A DNA stretch of 64,000 bases from Paeniroseomonas aquatica. Lineage in GTDB: Bacteria > Pseudomonadota > Alphaproteobacteria > Acetobacterales > Acetobacteraceae. How positions within the stretch are numbered: the stretch's first letter is position 1; every line of letters begins with the position of its first letter. The notes beneath the pieces were generated by a model, which saw only the letters and a list, made by a program, of their open reading frames with translations, did no database searches and had not been told where the DNA came from. Of the stretch, positions 45,675 to 54,364 are shown piece by piece. The translations under genes were made by a program, and so were the position numbers. The stretch lies in assembly GCF_030409335.1 (NCBI RefSeq), contig NZ_JAUFPN010000107.1:48856-112855 (forward strand). Direction: 5' to 3'.

Positions 45675-46373
45675 TCAGGCTTCGGCTCGGGCCAAAACAC
45701 GGGCAACGGTGGTGTGGGTCCAAACACCGCAGCCCCGCGGTGTCGCCACGCCACGCTCAGTCAGCGCCCGCGCTATCGCCGCCTGGCCTGTAACGCCCTC
45801 TGTCCGCAGCCGCTCTACCTCCAGGGTCAGCCGGTGGGCGGCCCGCTCCGCTGCCAGGCGACGTGCCTGGGTCGCTGCCGCGGCGCTGGGCCCCATGGCA
45901 GGCCGGTAGCCCCTATCACCGCCCAGCATCGTACCCCGCGCCTTGGCGGCGCGCAGCGCGGCCCTGGTGCGCTCGCTGATCAGCTCGCGCTCCTTCTGTG
46001 CCATCGCCGCATAGATCCGCATCATCAGGTCATCAGCGCCGGGCATATCCGCCGCCCGGACCGAGTAGCCATCCTCCAGCAGCTGCGACAGCGTGTGAGC
46101 CCGCCGGGTGATCCGGTCGAGCCGGGCGGCGACCAGCACCGCGCCGAGCTGCCGGCAGCGGGCGAGCGCTGCCTGGAAGCCAGGCCGGTGGTCGTCTTTG
46201 CCGCTGGCGATGTCGCTGTACTCGGCGACCAGCACCCATCCCTGCTCCGTGGTGAAGGCCCGGACGCTGGCCTGCTGCGCCTCCAGGCCGAGGCCGCTCT
46301 GCCCCTGCTCGGCGGTGGAGACCCGGGTCAGCCCTACCGCGTAGCGCGGGGTTCCGGTTCGGCTGGCGAGCAT
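45675..46373 (-). CDS. Serine resolvase/invertase
   Basis: The 232-residue recombinase has the catalytic serine in VGLTRVSTAEQGQSGLG (Ser19), the ARLDRITRRAHTLSQLLEDG segment, MRIYAAMAQKERELISERT and a C-terminal HTH reading VTGQAAIARALTERGVATP, then WTHTTVARVL. It would resolve or invert DNA at short sites. It is translationally coupled to the upstream DUF3489 gene (TGATG). A truncated sister is at 43944-44361. Confidence 0.92.
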   Translation of the reverse strand: MLASRTGTPRYAVGLTRVSTAEQGQSGLGLEAQQASVRAFTTEQGWVLVAEYSDIASGKDDHRPGFQAALARCRQLGAVLVAARLDRITRRAHTLSQLLEDGYSVRAADMPGADDLMMRIYAAMAQKERELISERTRAALRAAKARGTMLGGDRGYRPAMGPSAAAATQARRLAAERAAHRLTLEVERLRTEGVTGQAAIARALTERGVATPRGCGVWTHTTVARVLARAEA

Positions 46374-47242
46374 CAGCCGGCCTCGGCGACGCGGTAGATG
46401 GTGTAGCTGCCCTTGGCCCCGGCCTTATTCGGACCGACTTGGCGAACCCGCTCCAGCACCGAGACCGCTATGCCTTTGCGTCCCAGGCCGGCGAGGAAGC
46501 CGCGGACGGTATGCGGCGCCCAGCCGGTGGCCTCGATCAGCTGCGGCCCGCTGGCACCCTCGGGGCGGCGCAGCAGTGCCAGGACCGTCGCCTGTTTGGT
46601 GTCGGGTCGAGGGGCGCGGGCGGCCGCGTCCTTGGGATTAGGGTGGCACGAGGCCAGGGCTGTTTGCAGTGCGCCGATGGCGCCGGCCAAACCAGGCTGC
46701 TCTGGCGTGCCCCAGGCGGCAAGCACGGCCTGGGCAGCCTCGCGCAGGCGGACAAGGCGAGGCGCCCCAAGCGGAGTCTTGGAGGGGCCGCCAGCGCCTT
46801 TGTCGCCTACGCCGCTGTGACCCACGAGCCTTGTCGCCGGCGGCGCCAATGACTCGCTGTGGGGCTCTGTGGGGCCGTTGGCAGGCACGATGCCGACAGC
46901 CACCTTGGGATCATGACCGTCATCCAGCTCGGTCTCGTATTCGGCCTGCGTCAGACCGCCAAGTTCCGTCTCGTCGACTGCATTCCGGGGCTCGTCGTAT
47001 CCAATCGCCTGGCGCCCAGCCTCGGTGATCTGCATTGCCGTCGTGGTGCCGTCGGCCTGCCGCCAGCCAAGGCCATGATGGTCGTTCGGCGCCGAATACT
47101 CGGCCACCAACACCTGGCGCAGCAGGCTGCGCAGCACCGCATGCCGGGCGGCAGCAGGGAGCGTGGCTGGTGGGGCAGCGACGCCGAGTGGGTGCTGGCT
47201 CGCCTCGGTGAGGATGCTGCGGGCGGTGTCGGAGAGGCTCAT
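46373..47242 (-). CDS. DUF3489 protein, resolvase partner
   Basis: The 289-residue protein from ATG 47242 has a variable Pro/Gly/Ala-rich middle and a C-terminal winged-helix-like DUF3489 domain: TKQATVLALLRRPEGASGPQ, then IEATGWAPHTVRGFLAGLGR and YTIYRVAEAG. The N-terminal part also looks helical (RHAVLRSLLRQVLVAEY). DUF3489 genes commonly precede resolvases in alphaproteobacterial phages; the function is unknown, probably DNA binding. A longer frame upstream, up to 48304, is antisense to other genes and rejected. Confidence 0.8.
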   Translation of the reverse strand: MSLSDTARSILTEASQHPLGVAAPPATLPAAARHAVLRSLLRQVLVAEYSAPNDHHGLGWRQADGTTTAMQITEAGRQAIGYDEPRNAVDETELGGLTQAEYETELDDGHDPKVAVGIVPANGPTEPHSESLAPPATRLVGHSGVGDKGAGGPSKTPLGAPRLVRLREAAQAVLAAWGTPEQPGLAGAIGALQTALASCHPNPKDAAARAPRPDTKQATVLALLRRPEGASGPQLIEATGWAPHTVRGFLAGLGRKGIAVSVLERVRQVGPNKAGAKGSYTIYRVAEAG

Positions 47243-47606
47243 GGGTGGGGCTCCTGGGGCATGACCCAACCATCGGGTCCTACTGGCCAGAGCCCCGCCG
47301 AGGGGTTGGTGGGGGCGGTGCCGGGTTCCTTCAGCACGGGTGAGCATTCGCTCTGCACCGGCCGCGAGACAAGCGGCAAAAGCGATGACAACATTGGTTT
47401 CTAAACACAGCATCTGGCCGAGTACCCTGCACCCTCGACCTGACCGGACCGCTCCAGGTTGCGGGGTCACGAAGGCGCCACAGTCCCAACCCTGGGCGGC
47501 AAAACATAGGTAACCAAATATGCCGGTCGTCAGCTCTGCGAGGCAGGCTGCATCCACAGCCTCTGCTGTCCCGTATGGAACTCTGAAATACCAATCGGAG
47601 ATATTT
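47243..47606. other. Intergenic stretch between DUF3489 gene and secreted protein
   Basis: About 360 bases. It should hold the divergent promoters of the DUF3489-resolvase pair and of the gene at 47607. Minus-strand frames here show no family signature. AACATAGGTAACCAAATATG at 47503-47522 is A/T-rich and could belong to the plus-strand promoter. Confidence 0.35.
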
Positions 47607-47966
47607 ATGCAAGGCGCCTTGATGCTGCTCCTCTGTATGCTCACGGGGACCAACGCCATGGCGGCGCCAGATAGCCCAATGGACTGGCCACCGCTGACGT
47701 CCCGCTTCGAAAGCACGGGTGGAGGCGGTTGGATGATCGAGGGGTATGACCCGGTCATCGCGGGTATGCGCTGCGTCACGGATTTCGCTGCCGTTGCCCC
47801 TGACGGCCAAGTGTTCCGCAATGAGGTCGAGTTCGATGCCGTGGCCGTAACTGGCGGTGTGCTATGTGAAAATGGCCGCTGGCGGGCAAAGGACGGCTCG
47901 AGTTCGGGCACCACTCCCTTGCGCGTCCTCATCCGGGATGACGGCAGGCGGTTCCGGTCACCTTGA
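47607..47966 (+). CDS. Small secreted protein, unknown function
   Basis: The 119-residue product from ATG 47607 has a signal peptide (MQGALMLLLCMLTGTNAMAA) and a mature part with two cysteines (GMRCVTDFAAVAPDG and VLCENGRWRAKDG) that may pair. DGSSSGTTPLRVLIRDDGRRF ends it. No family recognised. It overlaps the following frame by four bases. Probably periplasmic or surface-exposed. Confidence 0.5.
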   Translation: MQGALMLLLCMLTGTNAMAAPDSPMDWPPLTSRFESTGGGGWMIEGYDPVIAGMRCVTDFAAVAPDGQVFRNEVEFDAVAVTGGVLCENGRWRAKDGSSSGTTPLRVLIRDDGRRFRSP

Positions 47967-48346
47967 TCTCGCCGGTCCTGGTGCCCTCGCATTGGCGTGG
48001 CCCGACACGGCGCCGGCTCTCCGCACTGTTGCTGCCCGCCTGGCTGAACCGGCGGCAGACCATCCGGGTCGGTGCGGGCGTGGCCTTCGCGCAGGTGGGG
48101 ATCGTCGGCTTCGACGGGCAGATCGAGGTGGAGGCGCTGCGGCTGTTTGGGCTGCCGGAGGCAGCGCCGGCGGTACTTTATGCATGGCCCGCGGTGCCGG
48201 TGGGGACAAGCAGCTTGGCGCTGGAGACGAACTGGGACCTGCCAAGCCTCTCGGCATACGCGACGGCGAACATGGACCTGACCGTGGCGGGTGTGCAAGG
48301 CCACGCGCCGAACCCTTCATCTGACCGGCCTGCTCGGTTACTGTGA
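47963..48346 (+). CDS. Hypothetical protein with TTG start
   Basis: A 127-residue frame from TTG 47963 reads VGAGVAFAQVGIVGFDGQIE, ALRLFGLPEAAPAVLYAWPA and NWDLPSLSAYATANMDLTVA, which looks like a compact beta-rich protein. The start codon is weak and no family is recognised. It could be the remnant of a phage or surface protein. It ends three bases before the LysR gene. Confidence 0.35.
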   Translation: MISPVLVPSHWRGPTRRRLSALLLPAWLNRRQTIRVGAGVAFAQVGIVGFDGQIEVEALRLFGLPEAAPAVLYAWPAVPVGTSSLALETNWDLPSLSAYATANMDLTVAGVQGHAPNPSSDRPARLL

Positions 48347-48349
48347 CCG

Positions 48350-49255
48350 ATGCTTCGAATGACCCTGGAACAATTGCGCGTTTTCGTGGCCGTGGCCGAA
48401 CGCCAGCATGTCACGCGCGCGGCCGAGGCGCTGAACATCGCGCAATCCGCGGCCAGTGCCGCGGTGGCGGCGCTGGAGGCCGCCCACGGCATCAAGCTGT
48501 TCAACCGCGTGGGCCGCGGTATCGAGCTGACCGAGGCCGGACAGCGCTTCCTGGGCGAGGCCCGCGCGGTCCTGGCCCAGGCCGAGGCTGCCGAGCTCAC
48601 CCTGGCCGAGCTGGGCGGGCTGGTGCGCGGCGTGCTCTCGGTGCAGGCCAGCCAGACCATCGCCAGCTACTGGCTGCCGCGCCACCTCGTCGCTTTCCGC
48701 CGCGCCCATCCCGGCATCGAGATACGGCTGGCTGTGGGCAACACCGCGCAGGTGGCGGCCGCGGTGCATGACGGCCTGGCTGAACTCGGCTTCGTCGAGG
48801 GCGCGGTGGAGGACGGCCAATTGGACAGCACCACGGTCGCCACCGATCAGCTTGTGCTGGTGGTGCCGCCGGACCATCCATGGGTCACCGCTGGGGCCGC
48901 CACCCCGGCGCTGACCCTGCAACAGGCCGCTGCGGAGGGGGAATGGGTGTTGCGCGAGCCCGGCTCCGGCACACGCTCGGCCTTCGAGGCGGCGTTGGCG
49001 GCGGCGGGCATCGCGCCGGGCAGCCTGCGCGTGGCGCTGGAGATGCCCTCCAACGAAGCCGTGCGCGCCGCGGTCGAGGCCGGCATGGGCGCCACCGTCA
49101 TTTCCGCTTCCGTCGCCGTGCCCAGCCTGGAGGCAGGGCTGCTGCACCAGGTCCCGCTCGCGTTGCCCGAGCGCGCCTTCCATGTGCTGCGGCATCGGGA
49201 GCGGCAGCCCAGCCGCGCCGCCGAGGCCTTGCTGCGGCTGATCGCCGCCGCCTGA
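48350..49255 (+). CDS. LysR-type transcriptional regulator
   Basis: The 301-residue protein has an N-terminal winged HTH (MTLEQLRVFVAVAERQHVTR then AAEALNIAQSAASAAVAALE) and a C-terminal periplasmic-binding-like effector domain (GVLSVQASQTIASYWLPRHL, LAVGNTAQVAAAVHDG, REPGSGTRSAFEAAL). It is closest in style to CysB/YeiE-like regulators. The start could be 48350 or 48359. It runs tail-to-tail into the YeiH exporter gene, which it may control; in enterobacteria yeiE and yeiH are neighbours linked to sulfite stress, but this role is only inferred here. Confidence 0.9.
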   Translation: MLRMTLEQLRVFVAVAERQHVTRAAEALNIAQSAASAAVAALEAAHGIKLFNRVGRGIELTEAGQRFLGEARAVLAQAEAAELTLAELGGLVRGVLSVQASQTIASYWLPRHLVAFRRAHPGIEIRLAVGNTAQVAAAVHDGLAELGFVEGAVEDGQLDSTTVATDQLVLVVPPDHPWVTAGAATPALTLQQAAAEGEWVLREPGSGTRSAFEAALAAAGIAPGSLRVALEMPSNEAVRAAVEAGMGATVISASVAVPSLEAGLLHQVPLALPERAFHVLRHRERQPSRAAEALLRLIAAA

Positions 49256-50347
49256 TCAGGCGATGCCCAGCAGGCGAATCAGACCAAGCCCCAGCCCGCC
49301 AAGCGCCAGCAGCGACAGGCTGACAGCCGCCGTCACCCGCCCGCCGGCGCCCGCCACCACTTGCACATCCACACCCAGGCCGAGTGCCGCCATCGAGATC
49401 ACCGTCAGCACCATCGCCAAGGTGGCGAGCGGGGCCAGCACCGCCTGCGGCACCAGGCCGAGGGAGCGCAACCCGCTCATGGCGAGGAAGCCCAGGATGA
49501 ACCAGGGCACCAGCCGATGCAGCGGCGGCCGGCCCGGCCGCGGTCGGTCGCCGGCGGTGACCTGCGGCGCGGCTTCGTCAGGCTCCTCGCGCAGGCGCGG
49601 CGTCAACAACGACAGCGCCAGCACGACCGGTCCCAGCATCAGCACCCGCACCAGCTTGACCAGCGTGCCGACCTGCACCGCCAGGGCGCCGATGGGTGTT
49701 GTCGCCGCCAGCACCTGCGGCACGGCATAGACGGTCAGCCCCGCCAGCACGCCGAATTGCGTGCCGCTCAGCCCCAGCGCCGGCACCAGCAGCGGGAGCC
49801 CCAGCACGGCCAGCACACCCAGCACGGCGGTGAAGGCGATGGAGGAGGCGACCTCGTCGCCATCCGCGCCGATCACCGGGGCCACTGCGGCAATGGCCGA
49901 ATTGCCGCAGATGGCATTGCCGCAGGCCACCAGGATCGCCATCCGGCGCGGCAGGCCAAGCAGCCGGCACAGCCCATAGCCGCCCGCCACCGCCACGGCG
50001 ACGAAGCCCGCGATGCCCAGCAGCAGCGCCGGCCCCACCGCCAGGATGGTGGCCGCGCTGACCGAGGCGCCGAGCAGCACCACCGCCGTCTCCAGCAGGA
50101 ATTTGGCGCTGAAGGCGATACCGGGATGCCAGCGGGCGGCCGGCGTCCAGGCGGTGCGCAGCGCGGCGCCGAGCAGGATGGCCAGCACCAGCGCCTCCAA
50201 CCAGGCGCGGCCGAAAAGCCTCGCCTCGACATGCTCCAGGGCGATGGCGGCCAGGGTGACGGCGATGCACAGCAGGATGCCCGGCAGCAGGGCGGGCAGC
50301 CGGTACAGGGCCGGGGCTGGTGTCAGGGTGTCGGTCGTGGCGGACAT
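49256..50347 (-). CDS. YeiH-family membrane protein, putative sulfate/sulfite exporter
   Basis: The 363-residue protein has about ten transmembrane helices and the YeiH (UPF0324) signatures: LLGAALRTAW, GIAFSAKFLLETAVVLLGAS, MAILVACGNAICGNSAIAAV and VYAVPQVLAATTPIG. ATG 50347 is preferred; upstream frame to 50473 has no hydrophobic start. The family is annotated as putative sulfate exporter. With sulfite dehydrogenase SorAB encoded 4 kb away, handling of sulfur oxyanions is a plausible theme. Promoter lies in the 255-base divergent spacer. Confidence 0.88.
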   Translation of the reverse strand: MSATTDTLTPAPALYRLPALLPGILLCIAVTLAAIALEHVEARLFGRAWLEALVLAILLGAALRTAWTPAARWHPGIAFSAKFLLETAVVLLGASVSAATILAVGPALLLGIAGFVAVAVAGGYGLCRLLGLPRRMAILVACGNAICGNSAIAAVAPVIGADGDEVASSIAFTAVLGVLAVLGLPLLVPALGLSGTQFGVLAGLTVYAVPQVLAATTPIGALAVQVGTLVKLVRVLMLGPVVLALSLLTPRLREEPDEAAPQVTAGDRPRPGRPPLHRLVPWFILGFLAMSGLRSLGLVPQAVLAPLATLAMVLTVISMAALGLGVDVQVVAGAGGRVTAAVSLSLLALGGLGLGLIRLLGIA

Positions 50348-50411
50348 GGTCGTGTTCCGGTCCTTGTCGGGTGTGGCCGGAGTTTCGGGACGGTGGGGTT
50401 TCACGTCCAAC

Positions 50412-50524
50412 GGATGGATCGAATGAAACCAATCCTGAAAACTGATTGATTCCGTCCTGCTCGTGCAGATCAAGCTAAAATACAGATATGTTTGATACGA
50501 TTTTATCGTTGGATGGATTGAATG
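50412..50524. repeat. Direct repeat pair in the yeiH divergent promoter region
   Basis: GGATGGATCGAATG (50412-50425) and GGATGGATTGAATG (50511-50524) are 14-base direct repeats with one mismatch, 99 bases apart. They lie in the A/T-rich spacer between yeiH and the gene at 50603, and could be binding sites for a regulator such as the LysR protein. Confidence 0.4.
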
Positions 50525-50602
50525 CCGGCGTGCAGCGTGCCGGTCACGGTGATGACCGACCCCCAGTCAGAGCCCTGCCCCTGCGATCCCACGGAGATAC
50601 TC

Positions 50603-51199
50603 ATGCCCATCCGCACCGACGATACCGCCCCCAACCCCGACGACACAGCCAACCCGGCCCCCGCCTGGACCGAAATCCGCGCCGTGCGCGAGGTGGTGGG
50701 CCTGTTCGACGACCATGCGGCGCTGGAGCAGGCGGTGGATGAACTCCTCGTCTCCGGCTTCGACCGTTGCGAGGTGAGCCTGCTCGCCGAAGCCGGTGAC
50801 GCGCCAGGCAACAGGGCCGAGCAACTCGCCGATGACCCGCAAGCCCCACGCACCGACCATTTCTGCACTGAAGCGCTGGGCAATGCCGAGGGCGGGCTGA
50901 TCGGCGGCTTCGCCGTCATTCCCGCCCTCAGCGCCGCAGGCGCCGCCACTGCCGTCGGCGCCACCACGCTGGCCGTGACCGGACTGGCGATCGCCAGCGG
51001 TGGTGCCGGGGCGGTGCTCGGCGCCTTCCTGGCCGTGCTCCTGGCCCGTCGTCGCGCCACGCATCACGCCGAACAGACGGAGATGGGCGGCCAGCTTCTC
51101 TGGGTTCGCACCCGTTCGCCGGAGCTGGAGCAACGCGGCATGGATATCCTGGCCCGGCATGCGGCACACCACGTCCACGCGCACGACATGCCGGTTTGA
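50603..51199 (+). CDS. Membrane-associated protein with stress-protein-like N-terminal domain
   Basis: The 198-residue protein from ATG 50603 (GGAG seven bases upstream) begins hydrophilic and has VVGLFDDHAALEQAVDELLV followed by SGFDRCEVSLLAE, a pattern of the general-stress-protein 17M/YflT-like domain. A Gly/Ala-rich hydrophobic middle follows (IGGFAVIPALSAAGAATAVG and onward), as in glycine-zipper membrane segments, and a His-rich C terminus (ARHAAHHVHAHDM). The role is unknown; it precedes the cytochrome bd genes by 32 bases and may be coexpressed. Confidence 0.6.
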   Translation: MPIRTDDTAPNPDDTANPAPAWTEIRAVREVVGLFDDHAALEQAVDELLVSGFDRCEVSLLAEAGDAPGNRAEQLADDPQAPRTDHFCTEALGNAEGGLIGGFAVIPALSAAGAATAVGATTLAVTGLAIASGGAGAVLGAFLAVLLARRRATHHAEQTEMGGQLLWVRTRSPELEQRGMDILARHAAHHVHAHDMPV

Positions 51200-51231
51200 C
51201 ATCCGCCACGCCGTCATCAGGGTATTCCGCC

Positions 51232-52668
51232 ATGTCATGGTCTGACCTTCCGAGCGCGCTCGACCTCGCCCGCCTGCAATTCGCCTTCACCGTCACCTTC
51301 CACTTCATCTTTCCGGCCTTCACCATCGGCCTGGCCAGCTACTTGGCGGTGCTGGAAGGGCTCTGGCTGTGGACCGGGCGGGCGGTCTATCTGGATGTGT
51401 TCCAATACTGGCTGAAGATCTTTGCCATCGTCTTCGCCATGGGCGTCGTCTCCGGCGTGGTGATGTCCTACCAGTTCGGTACCAATTGGTCGGTGTTCGC
51501 GGTGCGCACCGGCAATATCCTCGGTCCATTGATGGCCTATGAGGTGCTCTCGGCATTTTTCCTGGAAGCCGGCTTCCTAGGCGTCATGCTGTTCGGCCTG
51601 AAGAAGGTCGGCCCGCGGCTGCATTTCGCGGCCACCTGCCTGGTGGCATCAGGCACCCTGCTCTCGGCCTTCTGGATTCTCTCGGCCAATTCATGGATGC
51701 ACACGCCGGCCGGCTACAGCGTGGCGCCCGATGGCCGCTTCATGCCGGAGGATTGGTGGGCGATCGTCTTCAACCCCTCCTTCCCCTATCGCCTCGCGCA
51801 TACCGTCACCGCCGCCTATCTCACGACCGCCTTCATCGTGGGCGCGGTCGCCGCCTGGCATCTGCTGCGCGACGCGGCCAATCCGCGCGCACGGCTGATG
51901 TTCTCGATGGCGATGTGGATGGCCGCCGTGGTGGCGCCCGTGCAGATCGGCCTGGGCGACGCGCAGGGCCTCAACACCCTGGCGCATCAACCGCAGAAGG
52001 TCGCAGCGATGGAAGGCCATTGGGAGGGGCAGAGCGGCGCGCCGTTGATCCTGTTCGGCCTGCCGGATGCGGCCACGGAAACCACCCGCTACGCGCTTTC
52101 CATCCCGCATCTCAGCGCCCTGGTGCTGACCCATGAATGGAATGGCGCGACGCCGGGCTTGCGCGACTTCGCCCCTGGTGCGCGTCCCACCAACGTGCCT
52201 CTGGTGTTCTGGGCGTTTCGCGTGATGGTCGGCCTGGGCAGCCTGATGCTGCTGGTGGGCGCCATCTCGCTGTGGCTGCGCTGGCGCGGCCAGATGTATG
52301 GCGCGCGCTGGTTTCAGCGCGCCGTCGTGGTCATGGGGCCGTCCGGGCTGGTCGCGGTCATCGCCGGCTGGATCACCACCGAGACCGGGCGCCAGCCCTT
52401 CACCGCCTATGGCCTGCTGCGCACGGCGGACAGCGTGGCCCCCATCGTCGCACCTGCGGTGGCGACCTCCCTGCTGGCCTTCATCGTCACCTACTTCGTC
52501 GTCTTCGGCGCCGGTGTGTGGACCGTGCTCCACTTGATGGCGACGGCGCCGCATGCGGCCGAGGCCGGGCCATCCCCCGCGGAGCCCATCCGCACCGCCG
52601 GCACCGTGGCCGGGCAGGATCCCACCACCGGGGACACCACCGCCACCCTGCATGAGGCCCGGCCATGA
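51232..52668 (+). CDS. cydA: Cytochrome bd ubiquinol oxidase subunit I (CIO-like)
   Basis: The 478-residue multi-helix membrane protein is the quinol-oxidising haem subunit. Family features are ALDLARLQFAFTVTFHFIFP with the N-terminal haem-b595 histidine, VVSGVVMSYQFGTNW, ILSANSWMHTPAGYSV, GDAQGLN and GWITTETGRQP near the end. The periplasmic Q-loop is short, as in cyanide-insensitive (CIO) oxidases. ATG 51232 gives the family N terminus; upstream frame has no similarity. It overlaps cydB by four bases. The symbol cioA would be equally fitting. Confidence 0.94.
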   Translation: MSWSDLPSALDLARLQFAFTVTFHFIFPAFTIGLASYLAVLEGLWLWTGRAVYLDVFQYWLKIFAIVFAMGVVSGVVMSYQFGTNWSVFAVRTGNILGPLMAYEVLSAFFLEAGFLGVMLFGLKKVGPRLHFAATCLVASGTLLSAFWILSANSWMHTPAGYSVAPDGRFMPEDWWAIVFNPSFPYRLAHTVTAAYLTTAFIVGAVAAWHLLRDAANPRARLMFSMAMWMAAVVAPVQIGLGDAQGLNTLAHQPQKVAAMEGHWEGQSGAPLILFGLPDAATETTRYALSIPHLSALVLTHEWNGATPGLRDFAPGARPTNVPLVFWAFRVMVGLGSLMLLVGAISLWLRWRGQMYGARWFQRAVVVMGPSGLVAVIAGWITTETGRQPFTAYGLLRTADSVAPIVAPAVATSLLAFIVTYFVVFGAGVWTVLHLMATAPHAAEAGPSPAEPIRTAGTVAGQDPTTGDTTATLHEARP

Positions 52669-53726
52669 CGACGGAAACCCTGTCCTGGCTGCCTGTCATC
52701 TGGGCGGTGATCATCGCGGCCGCGGTGTTCTTCTATGTCTGCATGGATGGCTTCGACCTCGGCCTGGGCATCCTGTTCCCCTGGTTCCGCGCGCAGGCCG
52801 ACCGCGACGTGATGGTGAACTCCATTGCCCCGATCTGGGATGGCAACGAGACCTGGCTGGTGTTCGGGGGCGCGGGCCTGTTCGCCGCCTTTCCACTGGC
52901 CTATGCAACGATCCTGCCGGCGCTCTACATGCCGCTGATCAGCATGCTGCTGGCGCTGATCGGCCGCGGCGTGTCCTTCGAGATGCGCTTCCGCACCCAT
53001 TCCAACCGCGCTCGAGCGTGGTGGGACCGCGCCTTCGCCTGGGGCAGCGTGGTTGCCACCTTCTGCCAGGGCATCGCGCTGGGCGCGCTGGTGCAGGGCA
53101 TCAGGGTCGAGCACGGCGCCTATGCCGGCGGCTGGTGGGATTGGCTGACGCTGTTCTCGGTCTTCACCGGCCTATCGCTGCTGGTCGGCTACGGGCTGCT
53201 GGGCGCCTGCTGGCTGATCTGGAAGGCCACTGGCCCGCTGGCGGAGACCGCCCGCCGGCTGGCGTTCATCCTGGGCTGCGGCCTGCTGGCCTGCATCGGC
53301 GTGGTGAGCCTTTGGATGCTGGTATCGCAGGCCGGGTTCAGGACGCGTTGGCTGGGCTATCCAGGGCTGCTGATCGCGGCCCCAGTGCCGGTGCTGACCG
53401 TGCTGGCGGCGTGGCGTTTTCGCCTCTCGCTGCTGCGCCTGTCCCGGCATGATGCGGCACCCGTCGGAGGTCCGGCGCCGCGCGACATCACGCCGCTGCT
53501 GCTGGCCCTGACGCTGTTTCTGCTCAGCTATCTCGGCCTGGGCTTCAGCCTCTGGCCGTATATCGTGCCGCCTGGCGTCACCCTGTGGGATGCCGCGGCC
53601 GCACCCTCCTCGCAGCGCTTCCTGCTGGTGGGTGCGGCCATCCTGCTGCCGGTGATACTCGGCTACACGGGATACGTGTACTGGCTGTTTCGCGGCAAGG
53701 TCGAGCATGGGGCAGGCTACCACTGA
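52665..53726 (+). CDS. cydB: Cytochrome bd ubiquinol oxidase subunit II
   Basis: The 353-residue protein has about eight helices and the CydB signatures VWAVIIAAAVFFYVCMDGFD, APIWDGNETWLVFGGAGLFA, ALIGRGVSFEMRF and LGFSLWPYIVPP. It pairs with subunit I in the inner membrane; together they reduce O2 to water with high affinity and without proton pumping, and tolerate inhibitors such as cyanide, NO and sulfide. It overlaps the tiny third subunit gene by one base (TGATG). Confidence 0.94.
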   Translation: MTTETLSWLPVIWAVIIAAAVFFYVCMDGFDLGLGILFPWFRAQADRDVMVNSIAPIWDGNETWLVFGGAGLFAAFPLAYATILPALYMPLISMLLALIGRGVSFEMRFRTHSNRARAWWDRAFAWGSVVATFCQGIALGALVQGIRVEHGAYAGGWWDWLTLFSVFTGLSLLVGYGLLGACWLIWKATGPLAETARRLAFILGCGLLACIGVVSLWMLVSQAGFRTRWLGYPGLLIAAPVPVLTVLAAWRFRLSLLRLSRHDAAPVGGPAPRDITPLLLALTLFLLSYLGLGFSLWPYIVPPGVTLWDAAAAPSSQRFLLVGAAILLPVILGYTGYVYWLFRGKVEHGAGYH

Positions 53727-53830
53727 TGCCGCCCGCGCTCATCCGTGCCTTGTGGTTCGCGGCGCTGTGGCTGGCCGGGGTGGCCGCTGTCGGCGCAGTG
53801 GCGCTGCTGATCCGCTGGGTGCTGCGATGA
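53726..53830 (+). CDS. 34-residue cytochrome bd accessory subunit (CydX/DUF2474-like)
   Basis: A single-helix protein, MPPALIRALWFAALWLAGVA followed by AVGAVALLIRWVLR. It has the form of CydX/DUF2474 small subunits that stabilise bd oxidases. Its ATG overlaps the cydB stop (TGATG), so translation is coupled. Its shortness means automatic annotation often misses it. Confidence 0.8.
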   Translation: MPPALIRALWFAALWLAGVAAVGAVALLIRWVLR

Positions 53831-53842
53831 ATGTGACCGACG

Positions 53843-54295
53843 CTATGGCGCGGTTGCTTCGGCCAGGAACCGCCGCACCCCTGCCTCCATCGCCGCGAGC
53901 GGCGCATCGCAGGCGGCCGGCAGGTCCCAGCGCGGCTTCAACGATTGGGGGTCGATCATGCCCAACCACACCTGCCCAGCTTCATCCTGCCAGGCCAGGG
54001 CCCTGAGCGGCAGGTCGATGCCCGCACGCTGATTGCACACCATGATCGGCGTGCCGCCCTGGGGCCTTCCGAAGATCATCAGTTCGGTGGGGCGCAGGCT
54101 CAGACCCACGCCCATCGCCGCCTCGGAATGCCGCACCCGGCCGACGAGGAAGAACCCGCCGGCGATGACCACCGCCTGCAGCCGGTCGAGAGTCTCGGTC
54201 ACTGGCCGGCCGCTTCGCACCGCGATCATGTCGTCGGCGCGAGCTGGGATGGCGGCCGTGACTGCGAGGCACGTCAAAAGGATGAACCTGAGCAT
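53843..54295 (-). CDS. DUF302-domain periplasmic protein
   Basis: The 150-residue protein from ATG 54295 has a signal peptide (MLRFILLTCLAVTAAIPARA) and a DUF302-type alpha/beta domain: SGRPVTETLDRLQAVVIAGG, FFLVGRVRHSEAA, LRPTELMIFGRPQGGTPIM, DLPLRALAWQDEAGQVWLG. The function of DUF302 is unknown; members often accompany sulfur-oxidation or redox genes. It is convergent with the cyd genes and lies 69 bases after the SorB-like gene on the same strand, so it may be the last gene of the sulfite operon. Confidence 0.85.
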   Translation of the reverse strand: MLRFILLTCLAVTAAIPARADDMIAVRSGRPVTETLDRLQAVVIAGGFFLVGRVRHSEAAMGVGLSLRPTELMIFGRPQGGTPIMVCNQRAGIDLPLRALAWQDEAGQVWLGMIDPQSLKPRWDLPAACDAPLAAMEAGVRRFLAEATAP

Positions 54296-54364
54296 CGCCA
54301 ATGCCTCTTCCTCGGATGTGAATAGTGGACAGCACCCGCTCTCCGCACCGGGTGCCGCGGCCCT

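Noticed and set aside
47243..47480. PIN-toxin-like start (CLETNVVIAF) in a minus-strand frame
   Set aside because: Only a few residues resemble a PIN domain; no further acidic motifs or antitoxin partner are visible and the frame is rich in random-looking sequence.
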